A stretch of 64,000 bases of DNA from Pseudopelagicola sp. (lineage in GTDB: Bacteria > Pseudomonadota > Alphaproteobacteria > Rhodobacterales > Rhodobacteraceae): NCBI GenBank assembly GCA_026195905.1, contig JAPHRE010000041.1, forward strand, positions 21,345 to 85,344, given 5' to 3'. The notes beneath the pieces were generated by a model that had not been told where the DNA came from, searched no databases, and worked only from the letters and a program-made list of their open reading frames with translations. The translations under genes were made by a program, and so were the position numbers. Shown piece by piece: positions 54,682 to 63,994 of the stretch; positions within the stretch are counted from its first letter, which is position 1, and each line of letters begins with the position of its first letter.

Positions 54682-56313
54682 ATGAGACGCGCTGCGCTGG
54701 CCTTGCTGGCCAAGAACATATCCCCTCCCAACCTTTCGCTGATGCAGGACGAAGGCTTTACCGTCAGTCGCGTCAAGACAGAGGTTCTGTCCGGTCTGAC
54801 CGTGGCGCTGGCCTTGGTGCCCGAAGCGGTGGCCTTCGCTTTCGTCGCGGGGGTGCATCCGCTTGTCGGCCTCTATGCCGCGTTTCTCGTCGGGCTTGTC
54901 ACCGCCCTTTTTGGCGGACGACCGGGTATGATCTCTGGCGCGACTGGTGCGCTTGCTGTGGTCATGGTGGCGCTGGTGGCGCAACACGGGGTCGAATATC
55001 TATTTGCGACGGTTGTCCTCATGGGCATCCTCCAGGTTATCGCCGGGGCGATGCACTGGGGTAAATTTATCCGCCTCGTGCCGCACCCGGTGATGCTTGG
55101 GTTCGTCAATGGTCTGGCGATCGTGATTTTCCTTGCCCAGATGAGCCAGTTCAAAGTGCCCGGCAGCATGGTCAGCAACGGTCACGGCATGTCGGGGGGG
55201 GAGTGGCTTTCAGGGATGCAGCTTTATACAATGCTCGGCCTTGTTGGGCTGACTATGGCGATCATCTGGCTTTTGCCGCGCCTCACCAACATCATCCCCG
55301 CGCCGCTGGCCGGGATCGGCATCACGGCGGCTGTGGTGATTGGCTTTGGCATCGACGTGCCGCGCGTGGGCGATCTTGCGTCGATTGAAGGCGGTCTGCC
55401 GGCCTTCCATATCCCCGCAGTGCCGCTCAACTGGGCAACGCTGGAAATCATTATGCCTTATGCGGTGATCCTGGCAGCCATTGGCCTCATCGAAAGCCTG
55501 CTGACCCTGAACCTTGTGGGTGAGATGATCGGCAAGCGTGGCGGCGCGAGCCAGGAATGTATCGCGCAAGGCTCGGCCAATATCCTGACCGGATTCTTCG
55601 GCGGCATGGGGGGGTGTGCAATGATCGGCCAGTCGATGATCAACGTGAAATCCGGTGGACGGACCCGCATCGCGGGCATCGCGGCGGCGCTTTTCCTGCT
55701 GCTCTTCATCGTCGCCGCAAGCCCGCTGATCGAACAAATCCCGCTGGCGGCGCTTGTGGGGGTGATGTTCATGGTGGTGATCGGCACCTTTGCGTGGAAC
55801 TCATTCAAGATCATGCGCCGTGTGCCGCTGACGGATGCGTTTGTCATCGTACTGGTGACGGTCGTGACCGTGATGGAAGACCTCGCCGTCGCGGTGGTCG
55901 TCGGTGTGATCGTGTCGGCGCTGGCCTATGCGTGGCAGAATGCGCGCCGCATCCACGCCAAGAGCTACCTGACCCCCGAAGGGGCCAAGGTCTACCAAGT
56001 GCAGGGGCCGCTTTTCTTTGGCTCTTCCGAAGGGTTTCTTGAACTATTTGATATCGCAGGAGACCCGAGCACCGTAGTCGTCGACTTTGCCGACAGCCGC
56101 GTTGCCGATCAATCCGCCCTTCAGGCCATCGAGGCGCTTGCCGCGAAATACGAAGCCGCAGGCAAAACCGTGCAGCTACGGCACCTGAGCCGCGATTGTC
56201 ATCAGCTTTTGGCCAAGGCCGGGCACCTTATGGTCGATAGTGACGATGACCCTGAATATGAGATTGCCGTGGATTACTCGGTTAAGACCGGCATTCTTGG
56301 CGGCGGTCACTGA
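54682..56313 (+). CDS. SulP-family anion transporter with STAS domain
   Basis: 543 residues. About ten to twelve membrane segments begin VLSGLTVALALVPEAVAFAF, the SulP signature, and GLYAAFLVGLVTALFGGRPG follows. The C-terminal STAS domain (about residues 425-520) holds VVDFADSRVADQSALQAIEA. Likely transports sulfate, bicarbonate or another anion. The substrate is not determined, though the sox cluster makes sulfate handling a natural possibility. Confidence 0.92.
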   Translation: MRRAALALLAKNISPPNLSLMQDEGFTVSRVKTEVLSGLTVALALVPEAVAFAFVAGVHPLVGLYAAFLVGLVTALFGGRPGMISGATGALAVVMVALVAQHGVEYLFATVVLMGILQVIAGAMHWGKFIRLVPHPVMLGFVNGLAIVIFLAQMSQFKVPGSMVSNGHGMSGGEWLSGMQLYTMLGLVGLTMAIIWLLPRLTNIIPAPLAGIGITAAVVIGFGIDVPRVGDLASIEGGLPAFHIPAVPLNWATLEIIMPYAVILAAIGLIESLLTLNLVGEMIGKRGGASQECIAQGSANILTGFFGGMGGCAMIGQSMINVKSGGRTRIAGIAAALFLLLFIVAASPLIEQIPLAALVGVMFMVVIGTFAWNSFKIMRRVPLTDAFVIVLVTVVTVMEDLAVAVVVGVIVSALAYAWQNARRIHAKSYLTPEGAKVYQVQGPLFFGSSEGFLELFDIAGDPSTVVVDFADSRVADQSALQAIEALAAKYEAAGKTVQLRHLSRDCHQLLAKAGHLMVDSDDDPEYEIAVDYSVKTGILGGGH

Positions 56314-56321
56314 TCCTGCTC

Positions 56322-56349
56322 GGCGCGCGTCACGAAACTGGCGCGCGCC
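56322..56349. terminator. Hairpin between convergent SulP and flavin reductase genes
   Basis: GGCGCGCG (56322-56329) pairs with CGCGCGCC (56342-56349), 12-base loop. A second small hairpin CGCCC-CTGT-GGGCG (56365-56378) follows. No U-tract on either strand. Confidence 0.4.
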
Positions 56350-56378
56350 AAAACCCTTACGGTCCGCCCCTGTGGGCG

Positions 56379-56984
56379 TCAATCGTCGGGGCGTTGTAGC
56401 GTGAACGTATTGTCCACCACCGAATATTCACGATAGCCCAGCCGCGCCAGCGGTCGGAATGTCGTGATGTCGAAAATCCCGTCGCGTAGACAATCATCGC
56501 GTAGGTGAATACCCACCACCTCGCCATGCACCACATGGTTAAACTCGCCCTTGATCTTGAGGATATCCGTGACCCGGCACTCAAGGCTCGCAGGCGCTCC
56601 CAAAAGCCGCGGACAGTCGATGGTCTCGCAAGGTGCCGCCTCAAGGCCTGCGCGCTCGAACTCATCCACATCCTTCGCAAATCCCGTCGTTGAGACATTC
56701 ATTGCATCGCGCATCGCTTCCTCGACCACATTGATACAAAAAACCCCCGTGGCCCGAATATTGGCCAAGGTATCCTTGGTGCCGTCCTGATCCGGCTTGC
56801 TGCCGGTCGTGGCGAACATGACCTGCGGCGGCACATAAGCCGTGCCGTTGAAGAAAGAGTAGGGCGCAAGATTGCGCAGCCCATCGGCATCTTGCGTCGA
56901 AATCCACGCGATCGGGCGGGGCGTGATCAGGGCGTTGAACGGGTTGTGGGGCAGGCCGTGGCCGTCTTGAGGTGTGTAGAACAT
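56379..56984 (-). CDS. Flavin reductase-like FMN-binding protein
   Basis: 201 residues from the ATG at 56984; longer reading frames in both directions are spurious. The split-barrel core has NALITPRPIAWISTQDADG and the FMN-binding PPQVMFATTGSKPDQDG, and GEFNHVVHGEVVGIH near the end. Members reduce free flavin or serve as partners of monooxygenases. Partner unknown. Confidence 0.88.
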   Translation of the reverse strand: MFYTPQDGHGLPHNPFNALITPRPIAWISTQDADGLRNLAPYSFFNGTAYVPPQVMFATTGSKPDQDGTKDTLANIRATGVFCINVVEEAMRDAMNVSTTGFAKDVDEFERAGLEAAPCETIDCPRLLGAPASLECRVTDILKIKGEFNHVVHGEVVGIHLRDDCLRDGIFDITTFRPLARLGYREYSVVDNTFTLQRPDD

Positions 56985-57064
56985 AATGTGCGCTTTCCTA
57001 TAGGTTTGCCCAAGAGGTAACGCCGTGCTAGGCCGAGGGCCAAGAAAAAAGCGAGGCAGGGCGG

Positions 57065-57571
57065 GTGTTTCGTCTGACAACGGAAAGCGCAGAGGATTGG
57101 TGGGAGGTCGAGGCACTCTACGACCTCTGTTTTGCACCGGGTCGCGAGGCTTTGTCCTCTTATCGGTTGCGCGACAAGGTGCCGCCTGTGCCCGAGCTGT
57201 GCCTCGTGGCGCGCGACGCGGAGGATATCCTGGCAGGGGCCATTCGGTTCTGGCCCGTGCGCGTCGGAGACGATCACACCGCGTTGCTGCTCGGCCCAGT
57301 CGCGGTGCATCCGACACGCCAGGGCGAGGGGCTTGGTGCCTTCCTGATCCGCGAAAGCCTTGCCAAGGCGGCAACGCTTGGCTGGACGCGCGTTATGCTC
57401 GTCGGGGATGAACCCTATTATAGCCGTTTTGGCTTTTCCCGCTTGCAGGGGGTCGAGATGCCGCCGCCGACAAACCCGGATCGCGTGCTGGGTCAGGCGC
57501 TTGCCAACGGCGCTTGGGATGGGGTGCAGGGCAGGGTGCGCGCAGTGCCCGATATCGCCCCCAAGACTTGA
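57065..57571 (+). CDS. GNAT-family N-acetyltransferase
   Basis: 168 residues from a GTG start. The acetyl-CoA site is GPVAVHPTRQGEGLGAFLI, with GDEPYYSRFGFSRL after it, like the YhbS group. Substrate unknown. EcsC follows on the same strand. Confidence 0.85.
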   Translation: MFRLTTESAEDWWEVEALYDLCFAPGREALSSYRLRDKVPPVPELCLVARDAEDILAGAIRFWPVRVGDDHTALLLGPVAVHPTRQGEGLGAFLIRESLAKAATLGWTRVMLVGDEPYYSRFGFSRLQGVEMPPPTNPDRVLGQALANGAWDGVQGRVRAVPDIAPKT

Positions 57572-57603
57572 CGGATCGGCTCGCAGACCCGATCTCTTAT
57601 ACC

Positions 57604-58395
57604 ATGAGCGATTTGCCCCCCAACCTAAGAGCCCCCGCGCCGGTGATGGACCCACATGCCGAAATGGAAAGGCTCGTGCGGCGCTATGCGCGGGCGGGAT
57701 CGTTCGGGCTTGATCTTCTCAACGCGCTGGGCCTTCAGGCCGAAGGTCTCTTTCAACGCTTGCCGCCCGGTATGCGCACACGGCTGGACGACGCCACAGA
57801 GCGGGCGCTCGCCGAGGCGATGCGCGTTGCCCATGCGTCGCGCTCCAATACGTCTTGGGAACCGGATTGGTTCAACCGGGTTCTTGCCGGGGCGCTTGGT
57901 GCGGTCGGCGGGTTCGGCGGCGCACCAACCGCGCTGGCCGAGGTGCCGGTCACGGTCGTGGTTCTGCTACGTGAAATTCAGAGTGAGGCAACGCGCCTTG
58001 GCTTTGATCCGGCGGCCCAGAATATTCACTTTGATTGTGTGCAGGTGTTTGGCGCGGCCGGTCCGCTGGCGCAGGATGATGGGGCCGACCTCTCATTTCT
58101 GGGCACACGGATGGCGCTGAGCAGCGGCTCGATGCAGGCATTGATCGCGCGTGTCGCGCCGCGTCTGGCAACTGTGCTCGGTCAAAAACTCGCAACGCAG
58201 GCCGTGCCCTTGATTGGAGCCGCGACAGGGGCCGCCGTCAATAGTGCCTATCTGGGATATTATCGCGACATGGCGCATGTGCATTTCGGATTGCGCAAAT
58301 TGGCCATCGAGACCGATCAGCCCCATGACCACCTTGTCGCGGATTTCCGCCGCAGGATGGCCCTGACCACGACGCCGCCCCCAAAAACAGACTAA
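57604..58395 (+). CDS. EcsC-family protein
   Basis: 263 residues from the ATG at 57604. The central region has GGAPTALAEVPVTVVVLLRE, typical of EcsC proteins, with a hydrophobic helix, and the late QAVPLIGAATGAAVNSAYLG. EcsC proteins are linked to membranes in Bacillus but have no settled function. Convergent with ptsP. Confidence 0.82.
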   Translation: MSDLPPNLRAPAPVMDPHAEMERLVRRYARAGSFGLDLLNALGLQAEGLFQRLPPGMRTRLDDATERALAEAMRVAHASRSNTSWEPDWFNRVLAGALGAVGGFGGAPTALAEVPVTVVVLLREIQSEATRLGFDPAAQNIHFDCVQVFGAAGPLAQDDGADLSFLGTRMALSSGSMQALIARVAPRLATVLGQKLATQAVPLIGAATGAAVNSAYLGYYRDMAHVHFGLRKLAIETDQPHDHLVADFRRRMALTTTPPPKTD

Positions 58396-58423
58396 CGGCC
58401 CCCTCTGCCGCCACAGGTCAGGC

Positions 58424-60676
58424 TCAGATGATGATCCCCTGGTCGGCAAGATGCGCCACGACCGAGGCGCGCACCGATTGCTCGCCCTCTTCGCGCGCAT
58501 CCACAATCACCTTGCGCACCTGCGACAGGTCCACCCGCCGCAACAGGTTTTTGACCGGCCCGATTGAGGCCGGGCGCATCGACAGGCTGCGCAAACCCAC
58601 CGCAGCAAGGCAAAGCGCCTCAAGTGGTCGCCCCGCATCCTCGCCACAAAAACTAAGCGGCGTGGCATTGTGATTGCAACGCGCGACGATGCCCTCAAGA
58701 AAGGTCAGGAAACTGACGTTGAGCGTATCGTAGCGCTTGCGCACCCGTTCGTTCTCGCGGTCAGCAGCAAAGAAGAACTGTTTCAGGTCGTTGCCCCCGA
58801 TCGACAGAAAGCCAACTTCGTCAAAGAACTTTTGCGGTGCAAACCCAAGGCTGGGCGTCTCAAGCATCGCGCCAAGCTCAAGTTTTTCGGGCAAGCGGTA
58901 GCCGAGTTTGCGCTCGCGCTCCTTGGCCTTTTCCATCTCCCAAACGGCGCGGGTATATTCCTCATATTGCGCCACGAAGGGGAACATGACCGACAAGGGG
59001 CGGCCATTTGCGGCCCGCAAAAGCGCCTGAAGCTGCATCCGCATGACACCCGGCTTATCAAGGCCGACACGGATCGCCCGCCAGCCAAGCGCCGGGTTGG
59101 GTTCATCTTCCGGCGTCATATAGGGCAAGACCTTGTCAGACCCGATATCAAGCGTGCGAAACACCACGCGACTGCCTTTGGCCGCGTCCATCACCCGCGC
59201 ATAAAGCGCCGATAGTTCCGAGCGTTTGGGCATTTTACTGCGCACAAGAAACTGAAGCTCGGTCCGAAATAGCCCGACGCCCTCCGCTCCCGAACTCTCA
59301 AGGCTCGGCAGGTCGGCCATCAACCCCGCATTCATCGTAAGCGAGATCGTCACCCCATCAAGCGTTGTCGCAGGCTTGTCGCGGATCGAGGCATAGCGTT
59401 CCTGTGCCTGTGCCTGCATGGCGATTTTGTCGCGAAACGCGGCGACAACGGTCTCATCAGGGCGCAAATGGACGACCCCCTGATCGCCATCGACCATGAT
59501 CTGATCGCCATTGAGCGCCTCTGTGGTGATGCGGTCCGCATGAATAATAAGCGGGATTGCCAACGCGCGCGCGACGATCGCCGCATGCGAGCCAACCGAT
59601 CCTTCTTCGAGCACGATCCCGCGTAGGGAGCGGCCATATTCCAACAATTCTCCGGGGCCGATATTGCGCGCTACAAGAATCGGATCGGGCGGTAGCTCTG
59701 CGCCGGTCTGTGCGCCTTGCCCGGTCAGGATGCGCAAAAGACGGTTCGACACATCATCAAGATCATGCAGCCGCTCACGCAGATAGGCATCTGTCACCTG
59801 CTCCATACGCGAGCGTGCGGTGCTTTGTTCTTTCTCAACGGCGGCTTCCGCCGAAAGGCCACGCGCGATGTCGCTCTGCATGCGCTTCATCCAGCCCTTG
59901 GAGTTGGCGAACATGCGATAGGTTTCCAAGACCTGAAGCTGTTCCTTGTCGCCGCCTGCCGCCCCTTCAAGCATCTTGTCAACGCCTACGCGAAGCGTGT
60001 CGACCGCTTCGTCAAGGCGTTGAAGCTCTGCCTCGGGATCGTCGGCAATTGGGTTTGTGACAACAACCCGCGGTTCATGCAGCCAGACATGCCCCTCTGC
60101 CGTGCCCTCTTGTGCGCTTCCGGCTTTGATGAGAACGGATTGGCGATGGCGGGCCTGCATGGCATCATGGTCGCCAAGAAACGCCCCCAATTCGGTCATC
60201 TCTGCAAGGACCATCGCCACAACTTCAAGCGCATAGGTCTCATCTGCCGAGAAATCCCGCGCATCCTTCGACTGCACGACCAGAACACCAAGGTTTTCAC
60301 CAAGCCGCTGAATGGGCACCCCGCAGAAAGAGGAATAAATCTCTTCGCCGGTCTCCGGCATGTAGCGAAAGCCCTTGGCCTTCGGGGCGTCCGGGGTGTT
60401 GACGATATGCGATGTCTTGGCAACGCGCCCGACAAGCCCCTCGCCGACACGAAGCCGGGTCTCGTGCACGGATTCCGCCTTAAGCCCTTCCGTGGCGCAA
60501 AGCTCAAGCGTCTCTGCATCGCGGAACAGGTAGATAGAGCACACCTCGGTGCCCATCGACGATGCGATTATGCTGGTGATCTTGTCGAGACGCTCTTGGC
60601 CCGCACTGTCCTCGGCCAACGCTTCGCGCAGGCGTCCAAGGAGCTTTCGACTTTCGCTTTCGGTGCTTTCAGGCAT
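58424..60676 (-). CDS. ptsP: PEP-dependent phosphotransferase EI-Ntr
   Basis: 750 residues. An N-terminal GAF domain (about 20-165) is followed by the phosphohistidine domain with EEGSVGSHAAIVARAL, and the C-terminal PEP-binding barrel. It begins the nitrogen PTS phosphorelay to NPr and EIIA-Ntr. The gene follows lysC by 57 bases, a common pairing in alphaproteobacteria. Confidence 0.96.
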   Translation of the reverse strand: MPESTESESRKLLGRLREALAEDSAGQERLDKITSIIASSMGTEVCSIYLFRDAETLELCATEGLKAESVHETRLRVGEGLVGRVAKTSHIVNTPDAPKAKGFRYMPETGEEIYSSFCGVPIQRLGENLGVLVVQSKDARDFSADETYALEVVAMVLAEMTELGAFLGDHDAMQARHRQSVLIKAGSAQEGTAEGHVWLHEPRVVVTNPIADDPEAELQRLDEAVDTLRVGVDKMLEGAAGGDKEQLQVLETYRMFANSKGWMKRMQSDIARGLSAEAAVEKEQSTARSRMEQVTDAYLRERLHDLDDVSNRLLRILTGQGAQTGAELPPDPILVARNIGPGELLEYGRSLRGIVLEEGSVGSHAAIVARALAIPLIIHADRITTEALNGDQIMVDGDQGVVHLRPDETVVAAFRDKIAMQAQAQERYASIRDKPATTLDGVTISLTMNAGLMADLPSLESSGAEGVGLFRTELQFLVRSKMPKRSELSALYARVMDAAKGSRVVFRTLDIGSDKVLPYMTPEDEPNPALGWRAIRVGLDKPGVMRMQLQALLRAANGRPLSVMFPFVAQYEEYTRAVWEMEKAKERERKLGYRLPEKLELGAMLETPSLGFAPQKFFDEVGFLSIGGNDLKQFFFAADRENERVRKRYDTLNVSFLTFLEGIVARCNHNATPLSFCGEDAGRPLEALCLAAVGLRSLSMRPASIGPVKNLLRRVDLSQVRKVIVDAREEGEQSVRASVVAHLADQGIII

Positions 60677-60733
60677 ATGCGCTCATCAGTTGCAATGTAA
60701 CCGAACGGTTGCGCAGGACGTCTTGCGCGACCG

Positions 60734-61972
60734 TCAGGCCACTTTCTCTAGTTCGAACGCATCATGCAGGGCTTGGACCGCAAGTTCCATGTATTTTCGA
60801 TCAATCAGAACCGAAATCTTGATTTCGGAGGTGGTAATGACCTTGATGTTGATCCCTTCATCGCTCAGCACCTTGAACATCTTGGCCGCAACCCCTGATT
60901 GAGAGCGCATGCCGATCCCAACAACCGAAATCTTTGCCACGTCAAGCTCTGTGTCCAGATCGGCAAAGTTAAGCCCGCCCGAGTCCTTGAGCGCCGCCAG
61001 CGCCTTTTCGGCGCGGCCAACCTGATCGTTGGGCAACGAAAACGTCATGTCGGTGCGCCCTTCTTCCGAGATGTTCTGAACGATCATATCGACATTGACG
61101 CCCGCTTCGGAGAGACAGCCAAAGATGATCGAGGCGATCCCCGGACGGTCCGCAACCGAGATGAGGGTCATCTTGGCTTCGTCGCGGCTAAAGGCGACAC
61201 CGGCAACAACATTGGATTCCATGATTTCCTCCTCATCACAAACGAGCGTGCCTGCCTCGTCGGATTGTTCCTCGAAAGAGCTGAGCACCCGCAGCTTGAC
61301 CTTGTAGCGCATGGCCAGCTCGACTGACCGTGTCTGAAGCACCTTTGCGCCAAGTGAGGCCAACTCAAGCATCTCTTCAAAGGCGATCTTGTCAAGTTTG
61401 CGGGCCTTGGTTTCGATGCGCGGATCGGTGGTATAGACCCCGTCCACATCGGTATAGATATCGCAGCGTTCCGCGCCAAAGGCGGCGGCAAAAGCGACGG
61501 CGGTCGTGTCCGACCCGCCCCGGCCAAGCGTCGTAATCCGGCCTTCGGGGCTGACCCCTTGGAACCCCGCGATCACGGCGACGCGCATCCCTTCGTTGAA
61601 TTTCGCGGTGATGTTTTCCGGCGGGATGTCCTCGATCCGCGCTTGGCTATGGGCCGAGGTGGTCTTGACCGGCACCTGCCAGCCCTGCCAACTGCGCGCC
61701 GGGACATCCATTTCCTGAAGCGTGAGCGCCATAAGCCCCGCCGTGACGTTCTCGCCCGACGATACCACCGCATCATATTCGCGCGCATCGAAAAGCGGCG
61801 AGGTCTCGTTGACCCAGCCGACCAATTCGTTGGTCTTGCCTGACATGGCCGAGACAATGACAATCACGTCATAGCCCTTGGCGACTTCAACGCCGACACG
61901 TTTGGCGGCGCGCCGGATGCGATCAAGGTTCGCGACGGAGGTGCCTCCGAATTTCATCACGAGAACGGGCAT
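60734..61972 (-). CDS. lysC: Aspartate kinase
   Basis: 412 residues from the ATG at 61972; the frame opens further upstream but MPVLVMKFGGTSV is the family start. The kinase region also has GRGGSDTTAVAFAAAF. Two C-terminal ACT domains (about 265-410) give lysine or threonine feedback control. It makes aspartyl phosphate for lysine, threonine and methionine synthesis; thrC of this pathway is at 47114. Confidence 0.96.
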   Translation of the reverse strand: MPVLVMKFGGTSVANLDRIRRAAKRVGVEVAKGYDVIVIVSAMSGKTNELVGWVNETSPLFDAREYDAVVSSGENVTAGLMALTLQEMDVPARSWQGWQVPVKTTSAHSQARIEDIPPENITAKFNEGMRVAVIAGFQGVSPEGRITTLGRGGSDTTAVAFAAAFGAERCDIYTDVDGVYTTDPRIETKARKLDKIAFEEMLELASLGAKVLQTRSVELAMRYKVKLRVLSSFEEQSDEAGTLVCDEEEIMESNVVAGVAFSRDEAKMTLISVADRPGIASIIFGCLSEAGVNVDMIVQNISEEGRTDMTFSLPNDQVGRAEKALAALKDSGGLNFADLDTELDVAKISVVGIGMRSQSGVAAKMFKVLSDEGINIKVITTSEIKISVLIDRKYMELAVQALHDAFELEKVA

Positions 61973-62091
61973 GGGTCTTCCTTGGCCTTTGATTGACGCG
62001 CGGTTTACGCCCAACCCGCGCCTGAGGCAAGCGCGCATGATGGTGCGGCACCGATGATTGCGCTAAACGTCATACGGCTGGCAGCGGTGGC

Positions 62092-62736
62092 TCAGAACGC
62101 GATCGGCGTGCCGTCATAAGATAGAAAACAGCCGGTCTCTTTAAGGCTGAGGTCATCAAACCGTGCCATAAGCCCGTTCGCGCTCTCATCGGCGTCAATA
62201 TCCGCCGCCGCGCCGCCCATATCCGTCCTGACCCAGCCGGGATGATAGATGCCGACCGCGATCCTGATATGCTCAAGATCAACCGCAAGGTTGCGCCCAA
62301 GGTTGAGCGCCGCCGCCTTGGAGGCGCGATAGATATACGACCCGCCCGGCGCGCCCTCGTCCGAGGCCATGATACTCGACATAATCGCAATCTTCGGGGT
62401 CTTGGCGAGTTGCAGATTGCCAAGAAGATTCTGAACCGTCAGGAAAACGCCGGTCACATTGGTCGCCATCGTATCGGCCCACATCTGCGCCGGATAACCG
62501 TCGGCAAGGCTCTCGCCCTTGTCGGGATACATCCCCGCATTGCAAATCAGCAGGTCAACCGGGCGTCGATCAAGCGCCGCGTTCAATCCGTCAAACCCGT
62601 CCGGCTCGGTAACGTCGAGCCGAACAAACTCTCCCCCACTGCGCGCCGTGCCGGTAACCGTGTCGCCGCGCGCCCGGTAGCGGCTATCGAGCGCCTGACC
62701 AATGCCGCGATTGGCCCCTGTAATAACCACATGCAT
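62092..62736 (-). CDS. SDR-family oxidoreductase
   Basis: 214 residues. The cofactor loop is TGANRGIGQAL, the next motif LLICNAGMYPDKG, and the catalytic Tyr/Lys in YRASKAAALNLGRNL with Ser in IMSSIMAS. A short SDR of unknown substrate. It lies 12 bases after the DUF1178 gene on the same strand. Confidence 0.87.
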   Translation of the reverse strand: MHVVITGANRGIGQALDSRYRARGDTVTGTARSGGEFVRLDVTEPDGFDGLNAALDRRPVDLLICNAGMYPDKGESLADGYPAQMWADTMATNVTGVFLTVQNLLGNLQLAKTPKIAIMSSIMASDEGAPGGSYIYRASKAAALNLGRNLAVDLEHIRIAVGIYHPGWVRTDMGGAAADIDADESANGLMARFDDLSLKETGCFLSYDGTPIAF

Positions 62737-62748
62737 GGGCTTTTCCTT

Positions 62749-63243
62749 TTAGTTGGATTTGCGCGTCGCGCGGAAGGGCAGGGGTGTCACGGGCACGCCC
62801 TCTTCAATAAGCGCCTTGGCATCGTCGAGCTTTGCCTCGCCATAAATCGCACGCTCGGGTGCGGTCCCGTCATGCATGGCGCGCGCCTCTTTGGTGAAAT
62901 TCATCCCCACATAGTCGGAGTTTTCCTCAACCTTCTTCTTCAACGCCGCGAGCGCCTTTTCCACGTCGCTTTGCGGTGTGGCAAGCGGGCGCTTGGCCTG
63001 CTGTGTGGCCTCTTGTGCGGTCTCAGGCGTGGTGTCCAAGGCGGTCTCCGGGGCGGCCGCGTGTGTCGCGCGTTTGCGTGCGGTGCTGACGCGCGGAGCC
63101 ATCATCGCCTTTTCAACCGCGCTATCGCCGCAGAGGGCACAGACCACCATGCCTGCCGCGCGGAGCTTGTCAAAAGCATCCGCTGACTGAAACCAGCTAT
63201 CAAAGCGATGGTCGTGACTGCATTTGAGAGTGTATTGAATCAT
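62749..63243 (-). CDS. DUF1178 family protein
   Basis: 164 residues from the ATG at 63243. The N-terminal zinc-ribbon-like region has YTLKCSHDHRFDSWF and VCALCGDSAVEKAMM, and the C-terminal half is the DUF1178 helical region with NSDYVGMNFTKEARAMH. The middle (about residues 60-90) is a low-complexity Ala/Thr/Gln linker. Function unknown. Confidence 0.86.
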   Translation of the reverse strand: MIQYTLKCSHDHRFDSWFQSADAFDKLRAAGMVVCALCGDSAVEKAMMAPRVSTARKRATHAAAPETALDTTPETAQEATQQAKRPLATPQSDVEKALAALKKKVEENSDYVGMNFTKEARAMHDGTAPERAIYGEAKLDDAKALIEEGVPVTPLPFRATRKSN

Positions 63244-63326
63244 CTCGAATTTCCCGTGCCGGATCATGTCCCGACTATGTAGATCATAGATAGGCCGGGG
63301 CCGGGCACCGTTCAAGCGAAAGCGCC

Positions 63327-63809
63327 TTAGCGGAGAATGCGGGCGTCGAAATCACGTAGCATTTTGGCGAGGTGTTTCTCGCGCACCAGGGTCGCCGCCT
63401 TTTTCGGACTCATCCATTTTTGCTGACGCTGCCCGGCTTCGGGAAAATCAGCGACACATTTGCGCGCCTTGACCGGATAAACGGTGACAAGAACCGGGAC
63501 CGGCATCTGCCCGCCGCGCGTCTTTATTTCCTTGCTGTAGGAATAAAACCCAAGCGGCAGGTCATGCGGCTTGCCGCGCACACCGGCCTCTTCCCATGCT
63601 TCCTGCGCGGAGGCTTGCGGCGCGGTCAGCCCCGACATCGGCCAGCCCTTGGGGATAATCCAGCGTTTGGTTTTGCGCGATGTAATAAGCAAAACCTGCG
63701 TCTTGCCGTTGCGGATACGATAGACCAGCGCGCCAAACTGCGAACGCAGATCGGTCTTGCGCGCCGCCCTGAGATTGATCGGGTGCTGTTTGGGAACGTG
63801 GATCGTCAT
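63327..63809 (-). CDS. NUDIX hydrolase
   Basis: 160 residues from the ATG at 63809; a TTG at 63836 is possible. The Nudix helix reads QEAWEEAGV, within GWPMSGLTAPQ, close to the consensus REUxEExGU with Gln for the first Arg. RWIIPKGWP precedes it. Members hydrolyse nucleoside or inositol diphosphates linked to another moiety; the form resembles diphosphoinositol/diadenosine polyphosphate hydrolases. Confidence 0.87.
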   Translation of the reverse strand: MTIHVPKQHPINLRAARKTDLRSQFGALVYRIRNGKTQVLLITSRKTKRWIIPKGWPMSGLTAPQASAQEAWEEAGVRGKPHDLPLGFYSYSKEIKTRGGQMPVPVLVTVYPVKARKCVADFPEAGQRQQKWMSPKKAATLVREKHLAKMLRDFDARILR

Positions 63810-63820
63810 CACCGCCGCAT

Positions 63821-63994
63821 ATGCCTGTTCTGCCAAGTATCATCTTGGATCGCGTCAAGAATACGACAGCTTCGCCCCGAGGAAAAGGATTTGTCGCCGC
63901 GATATGCGCCGGTGTGATGTGCGCTATGGCCCTTGCCGCCCATTTGGTCGGGGTGCTGCCCTTTGCATGGGTATGGGAAAACATGGGCGGGTAA
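63821..63994 (+). CDS. Small putative membrane protein
   Basis: 57 residues. The start codon is 11 bases from that of the NUDIX gene, on the opposite strand. One hydrophobic helix runs through FVAAICAGVMCAMALAAHLV and is followed by GVLPFAWVWENMGG. No recognised family and a weak ribosome-binding site, so it may not be expressed. Confidence 0.4.
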   Translation: MPVLPSIILDRVKNTTASPRGKGFVAAICAGVMCAMALAAHLVGVLPFAWVWENMGG